64,000 nucleotides of DNA. Origin: Bacillus sp. FSL H8-0547 (GTDB lineage: Bacteria; Bacillota; Bacilli; Bacillales; Bacillaceae). Positions 44,253 through 52,770 of this stretch are shown here, piece after piece. The stretch spans positions 248,001 to 312,000 of the forward strand of contig JBBODD010000001.1 of NCBI GenBank assembly GCA_038002745.1. The letters run 5' to 3'. The notes beneath the pieces were generated by a model. That model had not been told where the DNA came from and did not search any database. It was given only the letters and a program-made list of their open reading frames with translations. A program made the position numbers and the translations under genes. Each line of letters starts with the position of its first letter. Position 1 is the stretch's first letter.

Positions 44253-44282
44253 ACATTCATCAACCGCTTCCTTCTATTCGCA

Positions 44283-44681
44283 TCACTCTTGTCTCTTTTC
44301 GGCTATCTGATCAACAAAATCAACAATGATCCGGTCATCATCCGTTTCCCTGACGCGAAGAACAATCGCTTTTCTCTCCGTTTGGTCATCCTCGTCATAA
44401 TAGGCGCGGTAAACGTAAAAGCTTTCTTCCTGAAGATTAAAATCCTTCAGTTCCAGCTTGTCAATTCCCCATTTTTTCTTGAGGGAAATCAATTCTTCGG
44501 GTGTATGATAAGCCCCTTTGAGGTAAAGGTCTTTCATCTCCCTTTCATCTTCTTCCAAAATTGCCTCTAACATATCTTCTGCTGCAACAAGCCTCCGGTC
44601 TCTTCCTTCGTCTTCGTCCTTGCAGCCTGACAGAAGAAAAGCAAATAAGGCTGTCATGAGAAAGAGCGTAACTTTTTTCAC
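44283..44681 (-). CDS. Small lipoprotein, 132 aa
   Basis: Signal peptide KKVTLFLMTALFAFLLSGC with lipobox LSGC, then an acidic protein rich in Asp/Glu (AAEDMLEAILEEDEREMKDL, FYVYRAYYDEDDQTERKAIV). GGAGG lies 7 nt before the GTG at 44681; an upstream ATG frame adds nonsense. A DUF4878-like or NTF2-like fold is possible but not established. Confidence 0.78.
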   Translation of the reverse strand: MKKVTLFLMTALFAFLLSGCKDEDEGRDRRLVAAEDMLEAILEEDEREMKDLYLKGAYHTPEELISLKKKWGIDKLELKDFNLQEESFYVYRAYYDEDDQTERKAIVLRVRETDDDRIIVDFVDQIAEKRQE

Positions 44682-44721
44682 TATAGTCCTCCTGCATGGT
44701 GCAAACGACACGTCTCCTGTG

Positions 44722-45054
44722 TCAGCTTGATAATGTGGACATGTGATCCGGCAAGCTGAACGTAATTTTCTGCATGGCTTCGTTCCAGTCTATTTTCAGC
44801 TTCTCGCCAACATCAATATCACAGAGATTTCTTATTTCGCTTGGTATGGTCACGGTTCCTTTGCTGCTTATAATGGTTTCGTTTTCAAAGGTGCTGCTGT
44901 CATTTTTCATCAGCTGTATCGTTCTGCCGTCTGTTTGTACAATGACACGCTCACCTGACTGTATGTTTAATTTTTTGCGGATATAGGAAGGAATCATCAC
45001 TTGACCATTTGACCAAATTTTCACGAAAAATGGGCCTTTTTTCAACGATCTCAC
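44722..45054 (-). CDS. Tandem AbrB/SpoVT-type DNA-binding protein
   Basis: 110 aa with two successive swapped-hairpin domains: KIWSNGQVMIPSYIRKKLNI..GERVIVQ (about 12-50) and ISSKGTVTIPSEIRNLCDI..GEKLKIDW (about 62-102). AbrB, Abh and SpoVT usually have one such N-terminal domain. Two in one chain suggests an internal pseudo-dimer. GTG start with AGAGGA upstream; TTG 45045 is an alternative. No adjacent toxin gene is seen. Confidence 0.8.
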   Translation of the reverse strand: MRSLKKGPFFVKIWSNGQVMIPSYIRKKLNIQSGERVIVQTDGRTIQLMKNDSSTFENETIISSKGTVTIPSEIRNLCDIDVGEKLKIDWNEAMQKITFSLPDHMSTLSS

Positions 45055-45124
45055 TCCATTCCTCTTTAAGATGCCTTCAATTATAACATAAAAAGAGCAC
45101 CATTTCTCCTCCCGGCTATGCTGT

Positions 45125-46120
45125 TTAAAGCTGCCTCAGGGCTGTCGAGTTTCTCAGCACAAGTTCAGTCGGCAGCAGATAATCCCTGCCTTCTATCCCT
45201 TCATTCAGCGCCTGATAGATCAAATGGGCCGCGAGAGACCCAATTTCGTAGTTGGACTGCTTAACGGTTGATAGCGGCGGAGAGATATACTGAGAGATTT
45301 CAATGTCGTCAAATCCAATGATAGAGAGATCATGCGGTATTTTTAAACCCGCTTCCTTAAAGGCTTTAATCGCTCCTACCGCCATTTCGTCATTTGCGCA
45401 GAAAACAGCAGACGGGGCGTTCCCCTGCATCATAAGAATTTTGCCCGCAGAGTATCCGCCTTCACGAGTATACTGGCCTTGAAGAATCCAGCTTGGATGG
45501 AGATGAATTCCTGAGTCTTTCAGAGCCTGCTTATATCCTTCAAAACGGAGCTGATTGTCCCGGTTATGCGACGGTCCCCCAATGTAGGCAAGCTCTTTAT
45601 GGCCAAGGTCGATGAGATGCTGCGTTGCCTGATACCCGCCTGAAAAATTATCGACGAGGACATGAATGATGCTGTCACTGTCAAGCTTCCGGTCGAGAAC
45701 AATAATCGGAAAATCTTCCCTGACGGACTGCAGAATCAGCTCATCCGGAAGGCTTTCAGCAAGAATGATGACTCCGTCCACTCTTCGTTCTCTTAAAAAT
45801 TTTGTCGCAGTGGTTACATTTCCGCCGATGGCGCTGCAGGCAATCAGCCCGTATTTGTGAGTGAGGAGGGTATCCTGCGCGCCTCTCATCAGTTCTGAAT
45901 AAAAAGGGCCGGACAGGTCCTGGACAATGATGCCGATTGTTTCTGTTTTGCTTCGCTTTAAATCCCTGGCTATCCCGTTTTTCTGATAGTTCAGGGTTTT
46001 GGCAGCTTCCAGAACACGTTTTGCCGTTTCTGAATTCACTCTTGAATTATTGTTTAATGCATAGGATGCTGTGGAAACAGCAACACCGGCCAATTTTGCA
46101 ACATCTTTGATTGTGGCCAT
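45125..46120 (-). CDS. LacI-family transcriptional regulator of the sugar operon
   Basis: 331 aa. HTH ATIKDVAKLAGVAVSTASYA (residues 2-21) and hinge helix TAKRVLEAAKTLNYQ, then a periplasmic-binding-protein-like effector domain (IGIIVQDLSGPFYSEL onward). GGTGGAG before ATG 46120; 38 more upstream codons are untranslated. It closes the 46-50 kb operon and probably binds the GAAACGTTTC operators before it. The effector would be a sugar derivative. Confidence 0.9.
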   Translation of the reverse strand: MATIKDVAKLAGVAVSTASYALNNNSRVNSETAKRVLEAAKTLNYQKNGIARDLKRSKTETIGIIVQDLSGPFYSELMRGAQDTLLTHKYGLIACSAIGGNVTTATKFLRERRVDGVIILAESLPDELILQSVREDFPIIVLDRKLDSDSIIHVLVDNFSGGYQATQHLIDLGHKELAYIGGPSHNRDNQLRFEGYKQALKDSGIHLHPSWILQGQYTREGGYSAGKILMMQGNAPSAVFCANDEMAVGAIKAFKEAGLKIPHDLSIIGFDDIEISQYISPPLSTVKQSNYEIGSLAAHLIYQALNEGIEGRDYLLPTELVLRNSTALRQL

Positions 46121-46279
46121 TCTACTCCACCTTACTTTCATGGCTTCTTCTGAATTGCTCCAACAGAGTTTTATGCGCGGGATGCTTGGGGTGAATAAAG
46201 AGAGGAAATGGTTCTTTGAAAATAATCCGTACAAGCAGGTATCAAACCCGCCTGTACAGTGTATCCCATAAAGAAGTTC

Positions 46280-47248
46280 TTATGCCCACCACATATTTGC
46301 AGGCTGTTCTTTAATCAGTACGCTCTTTAAGTTTGATACTGCGCGCTGGAAGCCTTCTTCAATCGACATGATCGGATCTTCATGTTCAATGCTTACCACA
46401 TAGTCATAGCCGTATGTTCTAAGCGCACTGATCATATCTGACCACTCCTGCATGCTGTGTCCGCAGCCGACTGAACGGAAATTCCATGCTCTGGACTGAA
46501 TTTCTCCGTATGGCTGCATGTCTGTCAGACCATACATGTTGATGTTGTCCTGGTCAAGATACGTATCCTTAGCGTGGAAATGATGAATCGCTCCCGCTTT
46601 TCCAAGGATTTTAATCGCTCCAACAGGATCAATTCCCTGCCACCATAAGTGACTTGGATCAAGGTTGGCACCGATGGCTTCACATGTTTCCTCGCGCAAT
46701 TTCAGCAGCGTGTAAGGAGTGTGAACCAGGAACCCTCCGTGAAGCTCTAATCCGATTTTCACGTTCAGGCTTTGAGCAAGCTCGCCGACTTCCTTCCAGT
46801 AAGGAATCAGCTTTTGCTCCCATTGCCACTTCAGAATGTCGCCATATTCGTTCGGCCAAGGGGCAACCGGCCAGTTTGGATATTTAGCATTTTCGTGGTC
46901 ACCTGCAGTACCTGAAAAGCAGTTGACAACCGGAACGTTCATTTCGTTTGCAAGCTTGATCGTTTTGACAAGTGTTTCATGAGACTCAGCAGCAAAAGCC
47001 GAGTCAGGTGAAATCGGATTTCCGTGGCAGCTGAATGCGCTGATTGTCAGTCCGCGGGAAGTAACTTTCTCCAAATACTCATTTTGCTTTTCCTTGTTGC
47101 CAAGAAGCTCTTCTAAAGAACAATGTGCATTTCCAGGATAGCAGCCTGTTCCAATCTCAACAGCTTCCACACCTGATGCTTTCACATAATCCAGCATTTC
47201 ATCGAGGTTTTTATCTGAAAATAAAACCGTGAATACTCCTAGTTTCAT
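46280..47248 (-). CDS. Sugar phosphate isomerase/epimerase family protein (TIM barrel)
   Basis: 322-aa AP-endonuclease-2-type xylose isomerase-like TIM barrel. Metal-ligand motifs: GLELHGGFLVHT, ANLDPSHLWWQG, HHFHAKDTYLD and VSIEHEDPIMS. Relatives isomerise or dehydrate keto sugars, including IolE and 3-keto-glycoside enzymes. RBS GAAAGGAAG. Follows a second isomerase and two dehydrogenases; likely acts on the oxidised sugar they make. Confidence 0.85.
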   Translation of the reverse strand: MKLGVFTVLFSDKNLDEMLDYVKASGVEAVEIGTGCYPGNAHCSLEELLGNKEKQNEYLEKVTSRGLTISAFSCHGNPISPDSAFAAESHETLVKTIKLANEMNVPVVNCFSGTAGDHENAKYPNWPVAPWPNEYGDILKWQWEQKLIPYWKEVGELAQSLNVKIGLELHGGFLVHTPYTLLKLREETCEAIGANLDPSHLWWQGIDPVGAIKILGKAGAIHHFHAKDTYLDQDNINMYGLTDMQPYGEIQSRAWNFRSVGCGHSMQEWSDMISALRTYGYDYVVSIEHEDPIMSIEEGFQRAVSNLKSVLIKEQPANMWWA

Positions 47249-47262
47249 CTTGATCTTCCTTT

Positions 47263-48021
47263 CTATGCTTTTAATAGTTCGTCCATTTTTTTCGAATTAA
47301 GCGCAACGGCTTCCATTAACTCGCCTTCAAAATGCTCCTGCTCAGCAATGAACCATGGCAGTTCAAGGTCTTTTCCAAGAGTCAGCAGGCCTTTCATATC
47401 AAGGGTTCCTTCGCCAATGACTGTGCTGTGCTTAACACCGTTTGTTTCTTTCATATCTTTAATATGGAGGCTTGCAACACGGTCCCGCTGTTCTTTAATC
47501 AGGGAAAGCGGGTCATAGCCGGCATAAGTCACCCAGTAACAGTCAAGCTCAAATTTGACCAGATTGCGGTCTGTTTCCTGAAGCAGGACGTCAAATGGCG
47601 TCTGCTCTCCAAATGATTGAAATTCAAAATCGTGGTTATGGTACGCAAGCTGCAGCCCCTGCTGTTTAATCACTTCTCCTGCTTTGTTCAGTTCCTGCGC
47701 AACGCGTTTATATGCATCAAGGTCCGTGCGCTGCTCTTCTGTTAAATAAGGAACAATAATTAAATCATTGCCGATTTCTTTATTGTAGGAAATGACTTGG
47801 CTGAGCCCGTCCCCTGTCACTTGTTCATAAGGCACATGACTCCCCGCTGCCTTCAGTCTATACTCGTTTAATGCCTCTTTCAGACGGTCTGCCGGCGTGT
47901 CGTAATAGCCTGCAAACTGCACCCCTTCGTACCCGCACTCGGCAACTTGTTTTAATGTGCCGAAAAAATCCTTTTCGAGCAGCGTTCTGATTGTATAGAG
48001 CTGAAGTCCTTTTTTCGTCAT
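47263..48021 (-). CDS. Sugar phosphate isomerase/epimerase family protein
   Basis: 252-aa TIM barrel of the same superfamily as its neighbour but distinct. Metal and substrate motifs: LAYHNHDFEFQ, FELDCYWVTYAG, ASLHIKDMKE and FIAEQEHFEG. Start after AGGGGG. Only 14 nt separate it from the next isomerase gene. Specificity unknown. Confidence 0.85.
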   Translation of the reverse strand: MTKKGLQLYTIRTLLEKDFFGTLKQVAECGYEGVQFAGYYDTPADRLKEALNEYRLKAAGSHVPYEQVTGDGLSQVISYNKEIGNDLIIVPYLTEEQRTDLDAYKRVAQELNKAGEVIKQQGLQLAYHNHDFEFQSFGEQTPFDVLLQETDRNLVKFELDCYWVTYAGYDPLSLIKEQRDRVASLHIKDMKETNGVKHSTVIGEGTLDMKGLLTLGKDLELPWFIAEQEHFEGELMEAVALNSKKMDELLKA

Positions 48022-48040
48022 GACATAATCCCCCTTATGA

Positions 48041-49063
48041 TTATAGTTTTACAATCGTTTTCGTTTCGTTCGACTCTAATGCACCAAGTACGATTTTCAG
48101 AGATTTGTAGCCTTCTTCCCCTGATACTGCTGGCACTGTATTGCCGATGATGCTGTCGACAAATTTATCAATCACTTTAGATGAGGTTTGTCCGCCTTCA
48201 TCATTTGACTGAATTTTGCCAAGCTCGTAGTTTACTACTTCACCAGTCGTATATTGTGCGATTAAAGAGAATTGAGGGTGATCTTCTAAACGAAGCACTC
48301 CTTTTTCACCATAGATAACCGTCGCATTATCTTCCCTGCTGTATGACCAGCTTGCAGCAAGCGTTCCCATGATGCCGCTTTCTGTTTTAACCACGCAGAC
48401 AGCGTTATCATCAACGTCTGCTCCCTCTTTTGCTACCGTATCTACAAATGCTGCTACTTCTGTCACTTCTTCGCCAAGAATGTAGCGCATTAAATCAGCT
48501 TTATGAACACCAAGGTCTCCCATTGCGCCGATAAACGCATCTTCTTTCTTGAAGAACCAGCTGTCGCGTCCATCAGCACTCCAGCCTTCCGGACCGCCGT
48601 GGCCAAATGCTGTGCGGAAAGAAAATACTTTTCCGATATCTCCGTTTTTGATCAGTTCTCTTGCTTTCTCATGAGAAGGCACAAAACGCTGGTTGTGACC
48701 GATCATAAGCTTGCGGTTGTTTTTTTCAGCGGCTTGAATCATTGCTTCTGCTTCTTCTTTTGAAGTAGCCATCGGCTTTTCACAAAGAACATGCTTGCCT
48801 GCATTCAGCGCATCAATTGACATTGGCGCATGCAGGGCATTCGGAGTACAAACGCTTACAGCGTCGATCTCTTCAAGGGCAAGAAGCTCTCTGTAATCTG
48901 TAAATGCTTTTGCATTGTACTGCTGTGCAGTAAGGTTTGCACGGTCTTCGTTAATGTCGCAGACAGCAACGATCTCAGCAAATTTGTTTCCAGCCCATTC
49001 AGGCAGATGTCTGTGTTTTGAAATGCTTCCGCATCCGATAATTCCGATTTTTAACGTTTTCAT
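48041..49063 (-). CDS. Gfo/Idh/MocA-family oxidoreductase
   Basis: 340 aa. Rossmann motif IGIIGCGSISKHRHLPEW near the N-terminus, CTPNALHAP and the EKPMA catalytic lysine motif (CEKPMATSKEEAEAM). The C-terminal alpha/beta domain has AFIGAMGDLGVHKADLMRY. NAD(P)-dependent oxidation of a sugar or inositol hydroxyl. Strong AGGAGG site. Confidence 0.88.
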   Translation of the reverse strand: MKTLKIGIIGCGSISKHRHLPEWAGNKFAEIVAVCDINEDRANLTAQQYNAKAFTDYRELLALEEIDAVSVCTPNALHAPMSIDALNAGKHVLCEKPMATSKEEAEAMIQAAEKNNRKLMIGHNQRFVPSHEKARELIKNGDIGKVFSFRTAFGHGGPEGWSADGRDSWFFKKEDAFIGAMGDLGVHKADLMRYILGEEVTEVAAFVDTVAKEGADVDDNAVCVVKTESGIMGTLAASWSYSREDNATVIYGEKGVLRLEDHPQFSLIAQYTTGEVVNYELGKIQSNDEGGQTSSKVIDKFVDSIIGNTVPAVSGEEGYKSLKIVLGALESNETKTIVKL

Positions 49064-49120
49064 GTTTCTTTTCCTCCTAGTAGTTAAAAAGATGAAATCG
49101 ATTCCTGCTGCAGAAATCTC

Positions 49121-50209
49121 TTATTTTTTCTCAAAGTATACTGGTTCTCCGGTTTCGGACGATTTATAAATCGCTTCCAAAATTTCCGTTACAATCAGGG
49201 CCTGTTCAGGCTTTACAACTGGATCTTTGTCTTCGACAATTGCTTCAATCCAAAGCCGTGCTTCAATATCTGCTTCGCTTTCGAGTTTTCCGTCCACAAC
49301 AGATGCTCCGGATTCATCCAGATCAACGTTTGTCGTATAAAGCTTTCCGCGGCGCTCTCCGTTAATGCGGAGACCGCTGTCCATATCCGCTCCGCCTTCT
49401 GTTCCCATCAGCGTGCACTTGCTTTCACCGATATTAACGGTATTCAATGCCCAGCTTGATTCGAGGAAAATGGTTGCGCCATTTTGCATCGTAATATAGG
49501 CAAACGCCGAATCTTCCACCTGAAACTTTTCAGGATCCCATGGTCCCCAGAGGTTTGCCGCATTTTCCTTAGGTCCAAGCTTATGAAAAGCTGTTCCGAT
49601 AACCATTTTCGGCTCATAATTATCCATCATCCAAAGTGTCAGATCCAGGGCATGAGTGCCGATGTCAATCAGCGGTCCGCCTCCCTGTTTCTCCTTATCA
49701 AGGAACACTCCCCAAGTCGGCACTGCACGTCTTCTGACTGCATGGGCCTTCGCAAAATAAATATCGCCAAGCTCCCCTTCTTCGCAGAGATTTTTCAGGT
49801 GAAGGCTGTCTGCGCGGTAGCGGTTCTGATAAGCAACAGACAGCTTTTTGCCTGTGCGCTTCGCTGTTTCAAGCATTCTTTTCGCTTCTGCAGCTGATGT
49901 TGCCATCGGCTTTTCACACATAACATGCTTGCCTGCCTCAAGGGCTGCAATTGAAATATCTGAATGGGAATCATTCGGTGTGCAGACATGAACGACATCA
50001 ATACCCGGATTTGCAAGCAATTCCTTATAATCTGTGTAATGTTCAGCCATCTCTGAACCAAACTGCATTTTTGCTTCGATGGCTCTTTCTTCCACAAGAT
50101 CAAAGAATGCCACCATCTGAACATTCTTCAGGCGTGCGAGAGCAGGCATATGCTTGCCGGTTGCAATTCCTCCGCACCCGATAATTCCAACTCGAACAAT
50201 CGTACTCAT
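49121..50209 (-). CDS. Gfo/Idh/MocA-family oxidoreductase
   Basis: 362-aa paralogue and first gene of the operon. VGIIGCGGIATGKHMPALAR Rossmann loop, CTPNDSHSDISIAALEAGKH, CEKPMATSAAEAKR, and GGGPLIDIGTHALDLTLWMMD with the catalytic-type His. GGAGGTG before ATG. Its promoter region carries two GAAACGTTTC operators and a cre-like site. The pair of dehydrogenases and pair of isomerases imply stepwise oxidation and rearrangement of one carbohydrate. Confidence 0.88.
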   Translation of the reverse strand: MSTIVRVGIIGCGGIATGKHMPALARLKNVQMVAFFDLVEERAIEAKMQFGSEMAEHYTDYKELLANPGIDVVHVCTPNDSHSDISIAALEAGKHVMCEKPMATSAAEAKRMLETAKRTGKKLSVAYQNRYRADSLHLKNLCEEGELGDIYFAKAHAVRRRAVPTWGVFLDKEKQGGGPLIDIGTHALDLTLWMMDNYEPKMVIGTAFHKLGPKENAANLWGPWDPEKFQVEDSAFAYITMQNGATIFLESSWALNTVNIGESKCTLMGTEGGADMDSGLRINGERRGKLYTTNVDLDESGASVVDGKLESEADIEARLWIEAIVEDKDPVVKPEQALIVTEILEAIYKSSETGEPVYFEKK

Positions 50210-50292
50210 TGTCCACCTCCGGGTTCATTCCGGCCCATTGTCAGGACCCGTTCTGGAAGCGTGCTTAAGCCGCTGCCGTATTTATAAGTGAT

Positions 50293-50306
50293 TTGAAACG
50301 TTTCAC
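50293..50306. promoter_or_regulatory. LacI-type operator, proximal
   Basis: TTGAAACGTTTCAC; the core GAAACGTTTC is a perfect palindrome, 85 bp upstream of the first operon gene. It is two bases shorter at the centre than a CcpA cre. Confidence 0.75.
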
Positions 50307-50359
50307 AAGATATGGGGCATTTATGTATAAATCCCTTATTCCTGTTCTTCTAAATCAAT

Positions 50360-50373
50360 GTGAAACGTTTCGA
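50360..50373. promoter_or_regulatory. LacI-type operator, distal
   Basis: GTGAAACGTTTCGA, second copy of GAAACGTTTC, centre 67 bp from the proximal operator, which permits looping. Confidence 0.75.
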
Positions 50374-50388
50374 CAAACCCATTTTAAC

Positions 50389-50403
50389 ATGAAAGCGCTT
50401 TTA
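50389..50403. promoter_or_regulatory. Probable CcpA cre site
   Basis: ATGAAAGCGCTTTTA matches WTGNAANCGNWNNCW with one mismatch. It suggests additional carbon catabolite control of the sugar operon. Confidence 0.65.
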
Positions 50404-50473
50404 ATCAAACAAAAAATTAAAAAATATTTATCTCTCACAATCGTTTTCTTGTAAGCTAAAAAAGAATGAAAAT

Positions 50474-50504
50474 TGAAAACTTTTTCAGACGTTTGAAGTC
50501 TAAT
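50474..50504 (+). promoter_or_regulatory. ECF-type promoter for the sigma/anti-sigma operon
   Basis: TGAAAAC (50474-50480) and GTCTAAT (50498-50504), 17 bp apart, resemble the AAC / CGTC elements of Bacillus ECF promoters, about 100 bp before the sigma gene. This supports autoregulation. Confidence 0.65.
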
Positions 50505-50601
50505 GAATAAAGAGGAAAAAGCTTTCACAAGAAACTAGGTTCATGTCAAACTTGCTTTTTTTATAAACAGGATATATGACCCCATCAAGGAGGAATCCCC
50601 A

Positions 50602-51123
50602 TTGACAGATCCCACTCTCGCCAAGGCAGCGATCAGGGGCGATGACCGGGCCTTTCTGCTCGTAATGAAACAGCATAAAGAACAGCTTTACCGGACCGCC
50701 TATTTGTATTTGAAAAATGAAAACGATGCGATTGAAGCTGTTCAGGAAGTAACGTACCGTGCGTATAAATCACTCAAAAAAGTGAAGGAGCCGTCTTATT
50801 TTACAACATACCTGATCCGAATCATGATGAACTACTGCCATGATCAGCTGAATCGTCAAAGGAAAGTGAAGCTTGACGAAAAGCTTGCCTCATCGGGTAC
50901 GGCTGCAGATTCCCTGCATTCCGTGGAAATTCAGGAGGCGCTAAGCAGCCTCAGTGAAAAATATCAGATTGTCATCGTCATGAAATATTTCCAGGATCTG
51001 AAAATAATAGAAATAGCCGAACAGTTAAACTGTCCGGAAAGCACTGTTAAAACAAGACTGAAAAAAGCGCTTGCCCTGCTTAGACAGCAGCTGGAAGAAA
51101 ACGGAGGTGATGGTCATGTTTGA
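50602..51123 (+). CDS. ECF-type RNA polymerase sigma factor
   Basis: 173 aa with region 2 (AYLYLKNENDAIEAVQEVTYRAYKSL, YFTTYLIRIMMNYCHDQL) and region 4 HTH (LSEKYQIVIVMKYFQDLKII, LNCPESTVKTRLKKAL). TTG start after AAGGAGG. The 3' end overlaps the anti-sigma gene by 8 nt. It transcribes an envelope-stress-type regulon; the inducing signal is unknown. It resembles the SigV/YlaC size class but cannot be assigned to one. Confidence 0.9.
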   Translation: MTDPTLAKAAIRGDDRAFLLVMKQHKEQLYRTAYLYLKNENDAIEAVQEVTYRAYKSLKKVKEPSYFTTYLIRIMMNYCHDQLNRQRKVKLDEKLASSGTAADSLHSVEIQEALSSLSEKYQIVIVMKYFQDLKIIEIAEQLNCPESTVKTRLKKALALLRQQLEENGGDGHV

Positions 51124-52441
51124 AAAGGAAGAATATAAGCTGAAGCAGATCAGGACGAAAACAGACATGATTGCCGTTCCTTTTGACGAACTCGATGATG
51201 CCATCATGGCCGGATATCAGAAAGCGAAAACGGAAAAAAGGCCGTATTCATTAAAATGGGCCGCTATAGCTGCTTCATTATTCATTTTTACGTTTATCAC
51301 CTTAGTCAGAGTTTCTCCAGCATTTGCTTCCTATGTCAGTTCAATCCCGGGCATGGAACATGTAGTCGAAATCATCAGATACAATAAAGGGTTAATGTCT
51401 GCCGCCGAAAATGATTTTGTACAGGAAATCGGTGTGTCTGATGAGAAAAACGGCATAGTAATCACCCTGAACTCGGCCATTGTCGACCAGAGAAAGCTCC
51501 GTATCTTCTATACAGTTCAAAACAAGTCAGAAAAAGCTGATGTCGGATTGGAGAATGTCAAACTAACATCCGGAACAAACAATCTTAACGAAAATGCGAT
51601 GTTTAGTTACGGCCATACCGATGAAACGATCGCGCATAATGAAAGCGAACATTCGTCGATTGACTACGACTTTGCTGAACCAATGAACCATGAGGATTTC
51701 AAGCTGAACATTGTTGTGAAGACACAAAGACCTCTGTCAAGAGCTCAAGAAGATACGTTTCAATTCGAGTTTAAACTGGATCAGGATTTAGTGAAGGAAA
51801 AGATGAGAGAGATTGAGATGAACAAAACCGTTTCAGTAGAAAACCAGAAGATCACATTCAGAAAACTTGAAATTACTCCTCTCTCTTCAGCCCTTTACGT
51901 GGAATATGATCAAGAGAATACGATGGAGTTATTCGCCTTCGATGATATCAGGCTGACAGATGAAAAAGGCGAGCCGTGGTCTCTTTTCCAAAATGGCTTA
52001 GTGGGAACGGAAGTCAGCGCCACAGAAGATGTGATTTATCTGGAGAGCAATTACTTTGAAACACCAAAGGAGCTGTATCTGGAATTCAGCAGGATACGGG
52101 GAGTGAGTAAAAATGATCTGGAGGTTATCATCGATCCTGTCAAAAAAACAGTAGTTAAACAGCCGCAAGACAATGTTTTCAGCCTTATAGAAGTTTCTGA
52201 AAATGAAGTTTCCTTCACCTATACCGAAGATAGAGAAATGTCCAGCATGCTGATTAATGACGTGACTGATGCTAATGGAAAAAGCGTCTATGTCCACTCT
52301 TACAATGAGGACTTTGGAGACAGCAAGAAACGGTTCTCTGTTCGATTTGACCGCCGAAAAGCAGGCAGCGGCCCCCTGACTATGAAGTTTATAGACTACC
52401 CCGGCTTTATTAAGGAAAAAACAAAAATCAACATCAAATAA
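51116..52441 (+). CDS. DUF4179-type transmembrane anti-sigma factor
   Basis: 441 aa. Cytoplasmic N-terminus (about 1-42), one transmembrane helix at about 44-63 (WAAIAASLFIFTFITLVRVS), then the DUF4179 extracytoplasmic domain (SPAFASYVSSIPGMEHVVEI..) and a long beta-rich region. GGAGGTG lies 5 nt before ATG 51116 and is inside the sigma gene, so translation is coupled. The topology fits an anti-sigma that holds the ECF factor at the membrane until stress. Confidence 0.85.
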   Translation: MFEKEEYKLKQIRTKTDMIAVPFDELDDAIMAGYQKAKTEKRPYSLKWAAIAASLFIFTFITLVRVSPAFASYVSSIPGMEHVVEIIRYNKGLMSAAENDFVQEIGVSDEKNGIVITLNSAIVDQRKLRIFYTVQNKSEKADVGLENVKLTSGTNNLNENAMFSYGHTDETIAHNESEHSSIDYDFAEPMNHEDFKLNIVVKTQRPLSRAQEDTFQFEFKLDQDLVKEKMREIEMNKTVSVENQKITFRKLEITPLSSALYVEYDQENTMELFAFDDIRLTDEKGEPWSLFQNGLVGTEVSATEDVIYLESNYFETPKELYLEFSRIRGVSKNDLEVIIDPVKKTVVKQPQDNVFSLIEVSENEVSFTYTEDREMSSMLINDVTDANGKSVYVHSYNEDFGDSKKRFSVRFDRRKAGSGPLTMKFIDYPGFIKEKTKINIK

Positions 52442-52704
52442 AAAGGGACTGGGACGAAACATAGAACAGGTTGAATCGCACCAAATGTAACATTGATAAG
52501 CTGTACTTAGAATTGGCTCAGAGCTGAAACAAAAAGCCGTTTATCTTATGCTATTTGAACACCGGCTGGAGATTATACCGTATGATAACGCTTGAATCTT
52601 ATGCTATATGAACACAGTTCGCTGATTATACCGTATGAAGAGGATAAATCGTAAGCTTAAAAGCCCGAGAACAGATTACAAAATAGTCTAGTATAACTAA
52701 CATA
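52442..52704. repeat. Intergenic region with two 42-bp direct repeats spaced 53 bp
   Basis: Copies at 52544-52585 and 52597-52638 share TCTTATGCTAT.TGAACAC and GATTATACCGTATGA. The 53-bp period matches the arrays at 6.6 and 38.5 kb, although the sequence is different apart from a GTGTTC core on the reverse strand. I see no gene or promoter here. Confidence 0.75.
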
Positions 52705-52705
52705 A

Positions 52706-52750
52706 AAAAGGGTGAGTTTGATCATTTATAATCAAATTCACCCTTTATTC
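52706..52750. terminator. Bidirectional terminator before the BI-1 gene 3' end
   Basis: AAAGGGTGAGTTTGAT / ATCAAATTCACCCTTT long stem (one G-T pair) around CATTTATA. Confidence 0.85.
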
Positions 52751-52770
52751 CTGTCCCAGCCTCATCCTTT

